From assembly GCA_021787335.1 (NCBI GenBank), contig JAJYMC010000033.1:62001-126000 (forward strand): 64,000 nucleotides of DNA, read 5' to 3'. The notes beneath the pieces are model-generated. The model saw only the letters and a list, made by a program, of their open reading frames with translations, was not told where the DNA came from and did no database searches. This document shows, one piece after another, positions 36,862 to 45,481 of the stretch (position 1 is the first letter of the stretch; each line of letters opens with the position of its first letter). A program made the translations under genes and the position numbers. The stretch is from Bacillota bacterium (GTDB lineage Bacteria > Bacillota > Sulfobacillia > JAJYWN01 > JAJZPE01).

Positions 36862-37578
36862 TTATTTCAGGTACTTGCGGGGGTCGACCGGGCTGTCCTT
36901 GACGGTCAGAGCAAAGTGCAGGTGCGGCCCGTCGGCGCTCTCGGCGACGGCGGTGGAGCCGACCTTGCCCAGGTAGTCGTTCTGCTCCAGCCGGTCGCCC
37001 ACCTTGACCTCGGCCGCCTGAAGGCCGCCATAGGCGGTCTGGACGCCGGCGCCGTGGTCGAGGACGACCAGATAGCCCAGGGTCGGGTCCTGGCCGGCGG
37101 AGGCCACCGTACCGGCCAGAGCGGCCCGGACCGGGGTGCCGTCCTCAGCCTTCAGGTCGATGGCCTGATGCAGCCGCCAGTCCTGCATGGTCTTGGAGAA
37201 GACCCAGCCGTAGGGCGTGCTCACCGAGCCGGTCACCGGCCAGATGAGGGTGTTCAGGTCGGGCTCCGGCTCGGGAGCCGGGGCCGCGGGCTGGGGCGTG
37301 GGCTGGGTCGTGGTCTGGCCCTGCGTCGCGCTGGGGGTCGCCGGCGGGTTGGCCTTCAGGCGCGCCGCCTTGAGCTGCGCGGCCTGAGCGTTGTAGACGC
37401 CGTACATGACGGCCAGGGAGATCAGCCCGACGATGGCGACGGTCAACGGGTACCAGCGCGCCAGCCGGGCCCATCTGGCCGTCCGGGCCATCGCCCGCGT
37501 GGCGTTCAGTTCCTCGCGCGGGGCCCGGCGGACGAGGCGCTTCCGGGGCGCGGGGTCCGAGGTCCTTTGTTCACTCAA
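36862..37578 (-). CDS. spoIIQ: SpoIIQ-like M23 peptidase-domain protein
   Basis: A 238-residue protein with a basic N-terminal tail, one membrane helix (about 40-60), a P/T/Q-rich linker and an M23 (LytM) domain. SpoIIQ sits in the forespore membrane and binds SpoIIIAH to form the channel across the intermembrane space during engulfment. Unlike B. subtilis SpoIIQ, the zinc-site residues look intact (H-Q-A-I-D and P-H-L-H-F), as in clostridial SpoIIQ, so it may be an active endopeptidase. TTG 37578 is favoured (GAGGTG six bases upstream). Its place next to spoIID and murA supports the name. Confidence 0.88.
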   Translation of the reverse strand: MSEQRTSDPAPRKRLVRRAPREELNATRAMARTARWARLARWYPLTVAIVGLISLAVMYGVYNAQAAQLKAARLKANPPATPSATQGQTTTQPTPQPAAPAPEPEPDLNTLIWPVTGSVSTPYGWVFSKTMQDWRLHQAIDLKAEDGTPVRAALAGTVASAGQDPTLGYLVVLDHGAGVQTAYGGLQAAEVKVGDRLEQNDYLGKVGSTAVAESADGPHLHFALTVKDSPVDPRKYLK

Positions 37579-37654
37579 GGTCATCACCTCAGACCCATTA
37601 TCCCCATTTATTTCCTATCCCATGCGCCCCGCCGTCGCTATCCCGGTCCCCGTT

Positions 37655-38644
37655 TCAATGGCCGCTCAGCTTCTGGATGGCCACCCCCGTGTAGTAGTAC
37701 TTGATGATGCCGTCATAGGAGCGACCGAGCTTGGCCAGCCCGTTGGCCCCGTACTGGCAGAGGCCGACGCCATGACCGTAGCCCTTGACCTGGAAGACGG
37801 CCTCGCTGCCCTGAAAGGCCACCGTGAAGTTGGCCGACTTGAGTCCCAGGGCCAGGCGGAAATCGATGCCGCGGACGGTCTTCGAGCCCACCCGGACGGT
37901 CTTGACCCGCCCGGCGGCCGTGCGCTCGAGGACTTCGATGGGTTTGGTCTTGCTGGTCGCGGTCGGGGCGGCCAGTTGGCCGGTCCCCGGCAACTTGGCC
38001 GCGACGTCGGTCAGGGCCAGCCGCACCGTGCTGCTGTAGTGAGGCGACTCCTGGTCCCAGTCACACGGGACGCTCCTCAGGTACTGTATCTTCTCCGACC
38101 AGACGTCCTCGGAGTTCTCGGTCGGGCCGGCCGAGGTCGAGTGGAACTGGGCGTCGATGGGCAGGTCGTTGTAGGTGATGATCAGGCCCTCCGTCGCCTC
38201 GACGGCCTGGCTGATCTTGCCCCACAGGGCGCTGAAATCGGCGGCCCCCCAGCGCTGCCTGAGTTCGGTCACGGACGACCAGGCCTGTCCCTTGGCCGGG
38301 TCGGTCGAGACGTCGGCCCTCGGGTCGTCGGTCAGGCCGGCGCCGCCGAAGGACCGCATCCGGCGCACGGCCAGGGTCCGGGCGACCACGGCCTGGGCCT
38401 TCAGGGCTTCGAGTTCGAAGTTGGCCGGCATCTCGGCGGCGACCACGCCCTTGACGTAGTCCTCGAGGGCCATCACCTCGACCTTGCCCTCCGGGTCGTG
38501 CCTGACCCGGATGATCGGCCCGCTTTCCGTGGCCTTGCCCATCGACACCAGACCGGGGCCGAAGGCGCCGCCGACCACCAGGGCGGGGATGATGATGACG
38601 GCGATGAAGACATAGGCGACGGCTCCCCCGACGGCCCGCCACAT
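37655..38644 (-). CDS. spoIID: Stage II sporulation protein D, peptidoglycan lytic transglycosylase
   Basis: SpoIID cleaves glycan strands during engulfment together with SpoIIP and SpoIIM. The 329-residue protein has an N-terminal membrane helix and the SpoIID domain; the catalytic glutamate is in V-V-A-A-E-M-P-A-N-F, followed by the conserved E-A-L-K-A-Q-A-V-V-A-R-T. The C-terminal segment G-H-G-V-G-L-C-Q-Y-G-A is typical. ATG 38644 has GGGAGGAGG upstream. The murA-spoIID-spoIIQ order matches other sporeformers. Confidence 0.96.
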   Translation of the reverse strand: MWRAVGGAVAYVFIAVIIIPALVVGGAFGPGLVSMGKATESGPIIRVRHDPEGKVEVMALEDYVKGVVAAEMPANFELEALKAQAVVARTLAVRRMRSFGGAGLTDDPRADVSTDPAKGQAWSSVTELRQRWGAADFSALWGKISQAVEATEGLIITYNDLPIDAQFHSTSAGPTENSEDVWSEKIQYLRSVPCDWDQESPHYSSTVRLALTDVAAKLPGTGQLAAPTATSKTKPIEVLERTAAGRVKTVRVGSKTVRGIDFRLALGLKSANFTVAFQGSEAVFQVKGYGHGVGLCQYGANGLAKLGRSYDGIIKYYYTGVAIQKLSGH

Positions 38645-38717
38645 GGCGATTCCTCCTCCCAGGTGTTGCCAAGGGACAGTCTATGTGCCTCGCGGTGTGC
38701 TTATGAACAGGCCCGAG

Positions 38718-38755
38718 GGCAAAAGCAAGACGAGGGGGGATTCAAGCCCCCCTCG
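38718..38755 (-). terminator. Intrinsic terminator of murA
   Basis: CGAGGGGGG and CCCCCCTCG form the stem; the minus strand continues TCTTGCTTTTG. It is 31 bases beyond the murA stop. Confidence 0.8.
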
Positions 38756-38785
38756 CCGTGTCTTAAGCTTTTTGATTGATTAGTC

Positions 38786-40066
38786 CTATGAACTTCGCCG
38801 CGCCAGGAGCCTGTCCTCGACGCGCGCCACCTTCGCCCCCAACGAGCGGAGTTTCCCCTCGATGTTGACGTAGCCGCGGTCCAGGTGATGGACTCCCCAG
38901 ACGTCGGTCTCGCCCTCCGCCGCCAGGCCCGCGAGGACCAGGGCGGCGCCCGCTCTGAGGTCGGTGGCTCTGACCGGGGCGCCCGACAACCGCGGCACCC
39001 CTTTGACGATGGCCGTCCGACCGTCGGCGATGATCTCGGCACCCATCCGTTCGAACTCCGGCACATGCATGAAACGGTTCTCGAAGACAGTCTCAGTGAT
39101 GACGCTGGACCCGTCGGCCAAAGTCAGCAGGGCCATGAATTGCGGCTGCATGTCCGTTGGGAAGCCCGGGTAGGGCAAGGTCTTGACGTTGGTGGCCCTC
39201 GGTCTGTCCGGGCCGACCACCCTCACCCCGCCGGCGTCCTCGATCACCAGGGCCCCGCATTCGGTCAGCTTGGCGATGACCGGATCCAGGTGCTCGGCCA
39301 TGGCGTTGGCCACGTACACGTCGCCTCCGGTGATGGCCGCGGCGACCATGTAAGTCCCGGCCTCGATGCGGTCCGGGATGGCCCGGTGGCTCGCCCCACC
39401 CAGCCGTTCCACGCCCTCCACCCTGATCACCTTCGTCCCCGCCCCCAGGATCCGCGCCCCCATCTTCCGCAGGAGAGCGGCCAGGTCGGCCACCTCGGGC
39501 TCTTCGGCCGCGTTCTCGATGACCGTCACGCCCTCGGCCAGAGTGGCCGCCATCAGCAGGTTCTCGGTCGCCCCGACACTCGGATAGTCCAGATACAGAC
39601 GGTTACCCCGCAGCCGGCCGGCCCTCGCCTCGAAGAAACCATGGCCCGCTTCGATGATGGCGCCCAGGGCCCGCAGGCCCTTGATATGGAGGTCGATGGG
39701 CCTGGAACCGATGGCGCAGCCGCCCGGCAGAGGCAGCTTGGCCCGGCCCAGGCGGGCCAGGAGCGGTCCCATGACCAGCGCCGAGGCGCGCATCTTGCGG
39801 ACGAGGTCGTACGGAGCTTCGCAGCTCTCGAGGTCGCCGGCGCGGATGGTGACGGTCCCCGGCTGGTGGAGACGCACGTCGGCGCCCAACCGTTGGAGGA
39901 CCTCGCCGATGGTGAAGACGTCGTCGAGAGGTGGGATATCGAACAGGTTGACCTGATCATCGGTCAGGAGGGCGGCGGCGATCATTGGCAGGACGGAGTT
40001 CTTGGCTCCCGCGACGGCCACCCGGCCCTCGAGCCGGTTGCCGCCGGTGACCACGATTCGGTCCAC
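38786..40066 (-). CDS. murA: UDP-N-acetylglucosamine 1-carboxyvinyltransferase
   Basis: MurA transfers enolpyruvate from PEP to UDP-GlcNAc, the first committed step of peptidoglycan synthesis. The 426-residue protein starts [13 protein letters not shown] and has the K-N lysine in G-A-K-N-S. The fosfomycin-reactive cysteine is present in [10 protein letters not shown], predicting fosfomycin sensitivity. GTG 40066 has AGGAGG nine bases upstream; the frame extending to 40174 lacks such support. Next to spoIID, so probably the MurAA-type copy. Confidence 0.96.
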   Translation of the reverse strand: MDRIVVTGGNRLEGRVAVAGAKNSVLPMIAAALLTDDQVNLFDIPPLDDVFTIGEVLQRLGADVRLHQPGTVTIRAGDLESCEAPYDLVRKMRASALVMGPLLARLGRAKLPLPGGCAIGSRPIDLHIKGLRALGAIIEAGHGFFEARAGRLRGNRLYLDYPSVGATENLLMAATLAEGVTVIENAAEEPEVADLAALLRKMGARILGAGTKVIRVEGVERLGGASHRAIPDRIEAGTYMVAAAITGGDVYVANAMAEHLDPVIAKLTECGALVIEDAGGVRVVGPDRPRATNVKTLPYPGFPTDMQPQFMALLTLADGSSVITETVFENRFMHVPEFERMGAEIIADGRTAIVKGVPRLSGAPVRATDLRAGAALVLAGLAAEGETDVWGVHHLDRGYVNIEGKLRSLGAKVARVEDRLLARRSS

Positions 40067-40384
40067 TATTGCCAGCCTCCTAAGCCAGGTTGATAAAGCC
40101 TTGGCACCACCACCTATCTTTTCCAACCAGGCGCCGCTCATACCAAACGTTCCCAGGTGCCCGCCGATAGGCAAAAAAATAGCGCCCGCGCGTGGCCTCC
40201 AAGGTCGCCGGAAGAAGCTCGCCTTCCTGTGCCTTAGTATGGGCCATGAGCGGGCGTGGAATTCGTTTGTCCGGCCGCTTGGCGGCCGATTTTGCTAGAA
40301 AGTGAGCAAAAACGTGCCATGCCTGCGGCGCCGCGTCCGCGCCGGCGAACTAGCCGGCTCAGCCTCCTGAGCCAGCCACGCGGG
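40067..40384 (-). other. Gene-free leader/terminator region between wecB and murA
   Basis: No gene is supported. On the minus strand CGCCCGC (about 40250) and GCGGGCG (about 40190) bracket a 60-base insert and are followed by CTATTTTTTTG, a terminator-like end. Smaller hairpins occur near 40270 and 40350. It may terminate wecB, or attenuate transcription entering murA. Confidence 0.45.
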
Positions 40385-41554
40385 CTATCCGCGCGGCACG
40401 AAGTCGGCCGGCCGCGGGCCGAGACCGAAGCGGTGCTTGATGGCGGCCAGGATGCGCTCGGCGGCCCGCCCGTCGCCGTAAGGGTTGGGCGCCTCGGACA
40501 TGGCCGCGTAGGCCGCCACGTCGTCCAAAAGCTCGTCGACGGACTCGACGATGCGACGGCGGTCGGTCCCGACGATGCGCACGGTGCCTGCCTCGACGGC
40601 CTCCGGACGTTCGGTCTGGTCGCGGCACAGGAGTACCGGCGTACCGAGAAACGGCGCTTCCTCCTGCAAACCGCCCGAGTCGGTGACGATGAGATGAGCC
40701 GCGTCGAGCAGGTTGGCCCAATCGGCGTAATCGACGGGATCGTCGAGGACGACCCGTTCCTCGCCGCCCAGGATGCGCCTGACCGGCTCCTGGACGTCCG
40801 GGTTCTTGTGGACCGAGAAGAAGATGACGATGTCGTGGCGGGCCCGGGCCAGGTCGCGCAGGGCCAGGGCGATCTGCTCCAGGGGCAGGCCGAGGTTCTC
40901 GCGGCGGTGGCACTCGACGACGATGAGCCGCTCCGGCCGCTTGGCCAAGGTCTCCAGGCCCGCCCGCTCGAAGCGGTGTCCCGGCCGCACGGTCCAAGAC
41001 AGGGCGTCGATGGCCGTGTTCCCGGTTACGTAGATGTCTTCCGGCCGCTTGCCCTCGGTCAGGAGGTTGGCCCTGGACGTCGCCGTCGGGGCGTAGAGCG
41101 AGTCGGACAGGTCGTCGGCCAGGATCCGGTTCATCTCCTCAGGGTAGGGCAACCACTTGTCGTGCGTCCGCAGGCCGGCCTCGACGTGGCCGACGGGGAC
41201 CTTGTGGTAGAAGGCCGCCAGCGCCCCGACGAAGGACGTGTGGGCGTCGCCGTGGACGAGGACCAGGTCGGGCCGCTCTTCGCTGATGATGTCCTCGAGA
41301 CCGCGGAGGGCGGCGGTGACGATGTGCCCGAGGGTCTGCCGAGGGACCATGATGTTCAGGTCGTGGTCCGGCTTCAGGCCGAAGTGGTCGAGGACCTGGT
41401 CGAGCATCTCGCGGTGCTGGCCGGTGACGGCGAGCACCGACTCGAAGGCCGGGTCGGCGGCCAGGCCGCGGACGACCGGGGCCATCTTGGTGGCCTCGGG
41501 CCGGGTGCCGAAGCAGGACAGGACCTTGATCGGGGCGGCGGGCTTGTCGGGCAC
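40385..41554 (-). CDS. wecB: UDP-N-acetylglucosamine 2-epimerase (non-hydrolysing)
   Basis: Interconverts UDP-GlcNAc and UDP-ManNAc, supplying ManNAc for wall polymer linkage units. The 389 residues follow the family: C-F-G-T-R-P-E-A-T-K-M near the start, G-H-V-E-A-G-L-R-T, C-H-R-R-E-N and T-D-S-G-G-L-Q-E-E. Two motifs differ slightly from the common form (H-G-D-A-H-T-S and V-E-C-H-R-R-E-N). GTG 41554 has AGGAGG eight bases upstream. It works with WecA/TagO and the WecG/TagA-type transferase in this window. Confidence 0.94.
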   Translation of the reverse strand: MPDKPAAPIKVLSCFGTRPEATKMAPVVRGLAADPAFESVLAVTGQHREMLDQVLDHFGLKPDHDLNIMVPRQTLGHIVTAALRGLEDIISEERPDLVLVHGDAHTSFVGALAAFYHKVPVGHVEAGLRTHDKWLPYPEEMNRILADDLSDSLYAPTATSRANLLTEGKRPEDIYVTGNTAIDALSWTVRPGHRFERAGLETLAKRPERLIVVECHRRENLGLPLEQIALALRDLARARHDIVIFFSVHKNPDVQEPVRRILGGEERVVLDDPVDYADWANLLDAAHLIVTDSGGLQEEAPFLGTPVLLCRDQTERPEAVEAGTVRIVGTDRRRIVESVDELLDDVAAYAAMSEAPNPYGDGRAAERILAAIKHRFGLGPRPADFVPRG

Positions 41555-41602
41555 GGAGTCTTCCTCCTTCGCGCGGGGCCTCGTCCTCGGGCGGGGGTCT
41601 CA

Positions 41603-41632
41603 CAAAAAAGCCTAGCCGCGGGGGCTAGGCTT
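41603..41632 (-). terminator. Terminator of wecA/tagO
   Basis: AAGCCTAGCC and GGCTAGGCTT pair (10 bp); the minus strand continues TTTTG. It lies 22 bases past the wecA stop. Confidence 0.85.
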
Positions 41633-41653
41633 GATGCGGTTCAGGTTTGTTCG

Positions 41654-42715
41654 CTAGCCCTTGACGTGCTTGCCCGGCGCGCCGGGGCGCACTTCGAGGA
41701 TGCCGATGCGCTTGGCCACGAGTAAGAAGCCGGCCAGCATCACGACGACCATGGCCAGGCCGCGCCCCAGGCTGACCTCGCTGAAGACGATGGCCCCGGC
41801 GCTGAAGAGCCCGGAGACCCCGTAGAGGACGAGGACGGCCTGCTTCTGCGAGAGTCCGAGGTCGAGCAGGCGATGGTGGACGTGGCCGCGGTCGGCCTCA
41901 TAGACCGGCTGATGGCTGAGATAGCGGCGGATGATGGCGAAGAAGCCGTCGAAGATGGGCAGACCCATGGCCAGCACCGGGACGACGAGGCCGACGGTCG
42001 TGGCGCTTTTGACGAGGCCGTTGACCGAGATGGCCGCCAGGGCGAAACCCAGGAAGCCTGAGCCACTGTCGCCCATGAAGATGCGGGCCGGGTTGAAGTT
42101 GTATGGCAGGAAGCCGAGGGTCGCGCCGGCCAGGGCGGCGGCGAAGATGACCATGTCGGCCATGTCAGCCTGTCCCTGTTTGACCGAAACGAAGAGGAGG
42201 GTCAGTGAGGCGATGGTCGTCACCCCGGCGGCCAGGCCGTCCAGGCCGTCGATCCAGTTGACCACGTTGATCAGGGCGACCACCCACAGGACGGTCAGCG
42301 GGGCGCTCCAGGCGCCGAGGAAGATCAGACCGCCGAAGGGGTTGGTGACCTCGTTGATGCGTACCCCGAAGAGGACCAGGATGCCCGCCGCGGCGATCTG
42401 GCCGACGATCTTGACCTTGGCCGACAGCGGGTGGAAGTCGTCGATGACCCCGATGGCCACGATGATCAGGCCGCCGAAGAGGATGCCGAGATGGTCACGG
42501 TCGGCGAGACCCGTGGCGAAGCCGGCGACGATGGCGAAGGCCGCGAAGATGGCCAGACCGCCGAGGCGCGGGATAGGCTTCTTATGGACGCCGCGGGTGT
42601 GCCTGAGCCCCGGGCGGTCGACGGCGCCGGTCTTGATGGCGAGCCGGCGGACCATGGGGGTCAGGAGGACGGAACCGCACGCGGCGGCTATGAGCGCTAG
42701 CCAGGTTGGGTTCAA
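41654..42715 (-). CDS. Undecaprenyl-phosphate N-acetylglucosaminyl 1-phosphate transferase (WecA/TagO/MraY family)
   Basis: A 353-residue membrane enzyme that links GlcNAc-1-phosphate to undecaprenyl phosphate, starting wall teichoic acid or secondary wall polymer synthesis. About ten helices; active-site motifs are V-I-D-D-F, N-W-I-D-G-L-D-G-L-A, N-x-x-P-A-R-I-F-M-G-D-S-G-S and D-R-G-H-V-H-H-R-L-L. TTG 42715 has GGAG eight bases upstream; the 42757 alternative begins without such support. It has its own promoter. Confidence 0.93.
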   Translation of the reverse strand: MNPTWLALIAAACGSVLLTPMVRRLAIKTGAVDRPGLRHTRGVHKKPIPRLGGLAIFAAFAIVAGFATGLADRDHLGILFGGLIIVAIGVIDDFHPLSAKVKIVGQIAAAGILVLFGVRINEVTNPFGGLIFLGAWSAPLTVLWVVALINVVNWIDGLDGLAAGVTTIASLTLLFVSVKQGQADMADMVIFAAALAGATLGFLPYNFNPARIFMGDSGSGFLGFALAAISVNGLVKSATTVGLVVPVLAMGLPIFDGFFAIIRRYLSHQPVYEADRGHVHHRLLDLGLSQKQAVLVLYGVSGLFSAGAIVFSEVSLGRGLAMVVVMLAGFLLVAKRIGILEVRPGAPGKHVKG

Positions 42716-42760
42716 GATGCACTCTCCGCGTTCATTGTTAAGAAGCTGAATCGCCAATCA

Positions 42761-42790
42761 ATTGTAACCCCGACGAGGTGATTCTGTCAA
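42761..42790 (-). promoter_or_regulatory. Promoter of wecA/tagO
   Basis: TTGACA (42785-42790), an 18-base spacer and TACAAT (42761-42766) on the minus strand. Confidence 0.7.
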
Positions 42791-42836
42791 CTTGTTGGAA
42801 AGCCCTACCGTTCGATGTTTTGCGACGTCGCGAGGT

Positions 42837-43145
42837 TCATTCCTCATCCAGCTTTAGGTAACCTTTGCGCAGGAGCTTGTCGATGTGCTCGGTCAGGGCG
42901 TTCTTGAGGTCGACGCCGTGCTGCTCCTCGAGCACGTAGATGAGGGTGATGGCGGTCTGGGCCACGTCCAATAGGTCGCGGCCGATCTGGTGGAGGTGCT
43001 CGGACTGCGCCGGCTCACCGGCCTCGTGCCAGCGGAGGATGGTCGAGCCGAGCTCGCCGGTTTCCTCCATCAGCTTCAGCGCGGTCCGGTCGATGGACGG
43101 GCGGATGTTGTTAAGCCTAGGAAGGGCGATGGTCTTCGTCTGCAT
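42837..43145 (-). CDS. MazG-like family protein
   Basis: A 102-residue helical protein resembling MazG-like nucleotide pyrophosphohydrolases: helix pairs with E-E-T-G-E-L and D-L-L-D-V-A-Q-T-A. Full MazG enzymes use an E-x-x-E plus E-x-x-D metal site; here E-E-x-x-E and D-x-x-D are visible, so hydrolysis of a non-canonical NTP is plausible. ATG 43145 has GGGGAGA upstream. It overlaps the end of comEB by 29 bases, so the two nucleotide-metabolism genes are coupled. Confidence 0.7.
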   Translation of the reverse strand: MQTKTIALPRLNNIRPSIDRTALKLMEETGELGSTILRWHEAGEPAQSEHLHQIGRDLLDVAQTAITLIYVLEEQHGVDLKNALTEHIDKLLRKGYLKLDEE

Positions 43146-43641
43146 CCGGGTCTCCCCCCTGTCCGCCCCGCGCGGGCCCACTCTTTCTCTCGGTCCCGGT
43201 CGACACGTAGCACTCGATCTCCACCCCGGCGTCCCGCAGGAAGCTCTCGGAGAACTCGTCGGGATAGGAGTCGGCGTAGATGAGCCTGCTTATCCCGGCG
43301 TTGATGATCATCTTGGCGCAGGTGATGCAGGGGAAGGTGGTCGTGTAGATGGTCGCCCCCTGGAGGCTCACCCCGTATAGCCCGGCCTGGATGATGGCGT
43401 TCTGCTCGGCGTGGAGGCCGCGGCAGATCTCCTGCCGCTGACCGGAAGGGATGTTCAGCTTCTGGCGCAGGCAACCGGCCTCGCCGCAGTGCGGCAGACC
43501 GGCCGGCGCGCCGTTATAACCCGTGGTCAGGAGGCGCTTGTCCTTCACGACCACGGCTCCGACGTTCCGCCTCAGGCAGGTGGCCCGGGAGGCCACCGCC
43601 CGGGTGATGCCCATAAAGTATTCGTCCCAGCTGGGTCGCAT
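43117..43641 (-). CDS. Deoxycytidylate deaminase family protein (ComEB-like)
   Basis: A 174-residue zinc deaminase that converts dCMP to dUMP, feeding dTMP synthesis. The zinc site is H-A-E in [10 protein letters not shown] plus P-C-I-T-C. A second cysteine group in the insert (C-G-E-A-G-C) is typical of ComEB. The C-terminal tail (about 155-174) is charged, low-complexity, and overlaps the MazG-like gene in another frame. ATG 43641 has GGGGAGGGG upstream. Confidence 0.92.
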   Translation of the reverse strand: MRPSWDEYFMGITRAVASRATCLRRNVGAVVVKDKRLLTTGYNGAPAGLPHCGEAGCLRQKLNIPSGQRQEICRGLHAEQNAIIQAGLYGVSLQGATIYTTTFPCITCAKMIINAGISRLIYADSYPDEFSESFLRDAGVEIECYVSTGTERKSGPARGGQGGDPDADEDHRPS

Positions 43642-43714
43642 AGGACCGTCGCCCCTCCCCTTTTGTCGACCGGCCCGTTTCTGACGCCGGGTCCGGCCGC
43701 CTTCCTCCTCTTTA

Positions 43715-43740
43715 CAGCATGCACCGGGGATGCCCGGTGC
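43715..43740 (-). terminator. Hairpin after ywlG
   Basis: GCACCGGG and CCCGGTGC pair tightly, ten bases beyond the ywlG stop. T-richness on the minus strand is weak, so efficiency is doubtful. Confidence 0.4.
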
Positions 43741-43749
43741 TTTAGATGC

Positions 43750-44325
43750 CTAAAGTGACGCTCCGGCCGCCGGCGCCGGCTTCTTGTAGACGGCCCGCTC
43801 TCCGCCGATGAGCTTCGGCCGGGTCCGGGCGGCGGTCAGGTGGGCGGACCCGATCTCCTTGACCGACAGGCGGACGGGCACGGCCACGCGCCGGAGGTGC
43901 ATGCCGATGAAGGTGTCGCCGATGTCCAGGCCGGCGTGGGCCCTGACCTCCTCGACGACGATGGGGTCGGCGAAGAGGTCCATGGCCGTGGCGGCCAGCG
44001 CGCCCCCGGCCTTCTGCACCGGGTAGACGCTGACCTCCTCGAAGCCGTACTTCTCGGCCGTGTCGCGTTCAACGACCAGGGCCCGGTTGATGTGCTCACA
44101 GCCCTGGACGGCCAAGCGCAGGTCGCCCTCTTTCACGGCGGCCATGATCGGCCGAAGGACGGCCGCGGCGACCTCTTTGTTGCCCGAGGTGCCGATGCGC
44201 TGCCCGGCGACCTCGCTGGTGCTGCCGCCGATGACGACCAGCGCACCCGGCTTCAGCGCGGCCACCTCGAGGAGTTCCTCGATGGCCCGGCGCGATTGCT
44301 CACCGATGTCTTCGAGAAAGCCCAT
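43750..44325 (-). CDS. ywlG: TIGR01440/UPF0340 family protein (YwlG)
   Basis: A 191-residue protein conserved in Firmicutes next to rpiB and ywlE; function unknown. Recognisable blocks are V-I-G-G-S-T-S-E-V-A-G, I-G-T-S-G-N, Q-G-C-E-H-I-N-R-A-L and A-G-L-D-I-G-D-T-F-I-G-M-H-L. The glycine-rich first block suggests a nucleotide or phosphate site. ATG 44325 has GAGGAGG upstream. The ywlE-rpiB-ywlG order matches B. subtilis. Confidence 0.92.
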   Translation of the reverse strand: MGFLEDIGEQSRRAIEELLEVAALKPGALVVIGGSTSEVAGQRIGTSGNKEVAAAVLRPIMAAVKEGDLRLAVQGCEHINRALVVERDTAEKYGFEEVSVYPVQKAGGALAATAMDLFADPIVVEEVRAHAGLDIGDTFIGMHLRRVAVPVRLSVKEIGSAHLTAARTRPKLIGGERAVYKKPAPAAGASL

Positions 44326-44340
44326 CTCCCTTGCCTCCTC

Positions 44341-44799
44341 TTATCTGCCCCCGCCGGCCCAGTCCTTCTCGATCTGGGCGATCTTCTCGACCCGGCGGGT
44401 ATGCCGGCCGCCGGCGAACTCGGCCCCGAAGAAGGCCTTGACTATCTCCAGGGCCAGCCCGGAGCCGATGACGCGGGCGCCCATGGTCAGGACGTTGGCG
44501 TCGTTGTGCTCGCGGGTCAGGCGGGCCGAATAGACGTCGTGACAGAGGGCGGCCCGGACGCCGGGGACCTTGTTGGCCGAGATGGACATGCCGATGCCGG
44601 TGCCACAGATGAGGACGCCGCGCTCGGCCGCGCCACCGCGGACGGCCTCGGCGACCTTGCGGGCGTAGTCGGGGTAATCGACCGAATCGGCCCCCTCGGT
44701 GCCGAAGTCGGTCACCTCGACGCCCTGCTCCTTCAGGTACTTGACGACCTCGTGCTTGAGGTCGACCCCGGTGTGGTCACAACCGATGGCTACTCTCAA
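44341..44799 (-). CDS. rpiB: Ribose 5-phosphate isomerase B
   Basis: A 152-residue RpiB that interconverts ribose 5-phosphate and ribulose 5-phosphate in the pentose phosphate pathway. G-C-D-H-T-G-V-D-L at the N-terminus and the C-G-T-G-I-G-M-S-I-S-A-N-K active-site block with its cysteine are intact, followed by H-N-D-A-N-V-L. The start is TTG 44799 with GGAGGGATGAGG upstream, overlapping the ywlE stop. It links metabolically to the split transketolase and the transaldolase-like enzyme in this window. Confidence 0.96.
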   Translation of the reverse strand: MRVAIGCDHTGVDLKHEVVKYLKEQGVEVTDFGTEGADSVDYPDYARKVAEAVRGGAAERGVLICGTGIGMSISANKVPGVRAALCHDVYSARLTREHNDANVLTMGARVIGSGLALEIVKAFFGAEFAGGRHTRRVEKIAQIEKDWAGGGR

Positions 44800-45341
44800 A
44801 ACCTCATCCCTCCAAGGCCGCCAAGGGCGTCGTCGGCGTCATCGTCTTGTCCCCCGGTACTTCGCCCTCCCGGTGGGTTTCCCTGCCCGCGACGCAAGAG
44901 CAAGCGTTTGACCAACCGCTCGATCTCCGCCGACAGCTCCTCGGCGGTCTTCCGATAAGTGTCAAGGGATTGCCCGAACGGGTCGGTCACGTCGGCCTTC
45001 TCGCCGGACGTGAACTCCCGCAGAGTGAAGGTCTTCTCGATGGCCCGCGGGACCAGCCGCACGACGCGGTCCCTGTGCCCCGTGGCCATCGTCAGGATGA
45101 GATCGGCCTCCTCGATGGCCTGGCGGTCGAGGCGGCGGGCACGGTGCGGTTCCAGGTCGAGCCCGCGCTCGCGCATGGCCGAGCGGGCATGGGCCGACGC
45201 GCCTTCGCCGGTGAAAGCGTCGGTCCCGGCCGAGGTCACGGTGACGTCGCCCAGGTCGGACTGGGCCAAAGCCGCCCGCGTCAGGGCTTCCGCCATCGGG
45301 CTGCGACAGGTGTTTCCGGAGCACACGTAGAGCAGCTTCAT
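44796..45341 (-). CDS. ywlE: Low-molecular-weight phosphatase, probable protein-arginine phosphatase (YwlE type)
   Basis: A 181-residue member of the LMW-PTP family. The P-loop is C-S-G-N-T-C-R-S; the threonine fifth in the loop is the feature by which YwlE selects phosphoarginine over phosphotyrosine. The general acid aspartate is in V-T-D-P-F-G. YwlE removes phosphate added by McsB and so controls CtsR and ClpCP targeting. The C-terminus carries an extra 25-residue G/D-rich tail. ATG 45341 has AAGGAGA upstream. Assignment to arginine phosphatase rests on the threonine and on ywl synteny. Confidence 0.85.
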   Translation of the reverse strand: MKLLYVCSGNTCRSPMAEALTRAALAQSDLGDVTVTSAGTDAFTGEGASAHARSAMRERGLDLEPHRARRLDRQAIEEADLILTMATGHRDRVVRLVPRAIEKTFTLREFTSGEKADVTDPFGQSLDTYRKTAEELSAEIERLVKRLLLRRGQGNPPGGRSTGGQDDDADDALGGLGGMRF

Positions 45342-45444
45342 AAGTCTCCTTCTGGACCGCGAAGGCCCGGCGGTCACGGCCCATAAATCCTGGCGCAGGG
45401 GGCTGCCGCCTTCAGGCGGCAGAGGAATGCGCTCCTTCCCTCTC

Positions 45445-45475
45445 TTGCCAGTTGTTTACATCGAACATGTATAAT
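45445..45475 (+). promoter_or_regulatory. Plus-strand promoter of the omega-RNA-like locus
   Basis: TTGCCA (45445-45450) and a perfect TATAAT (45470-45475), 19 bases apart. It points away from ywlE and drives no protein gene, only the structured region that follows. Confidence 0.6.
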
Positions 45476-45481
45476 GAGAGC

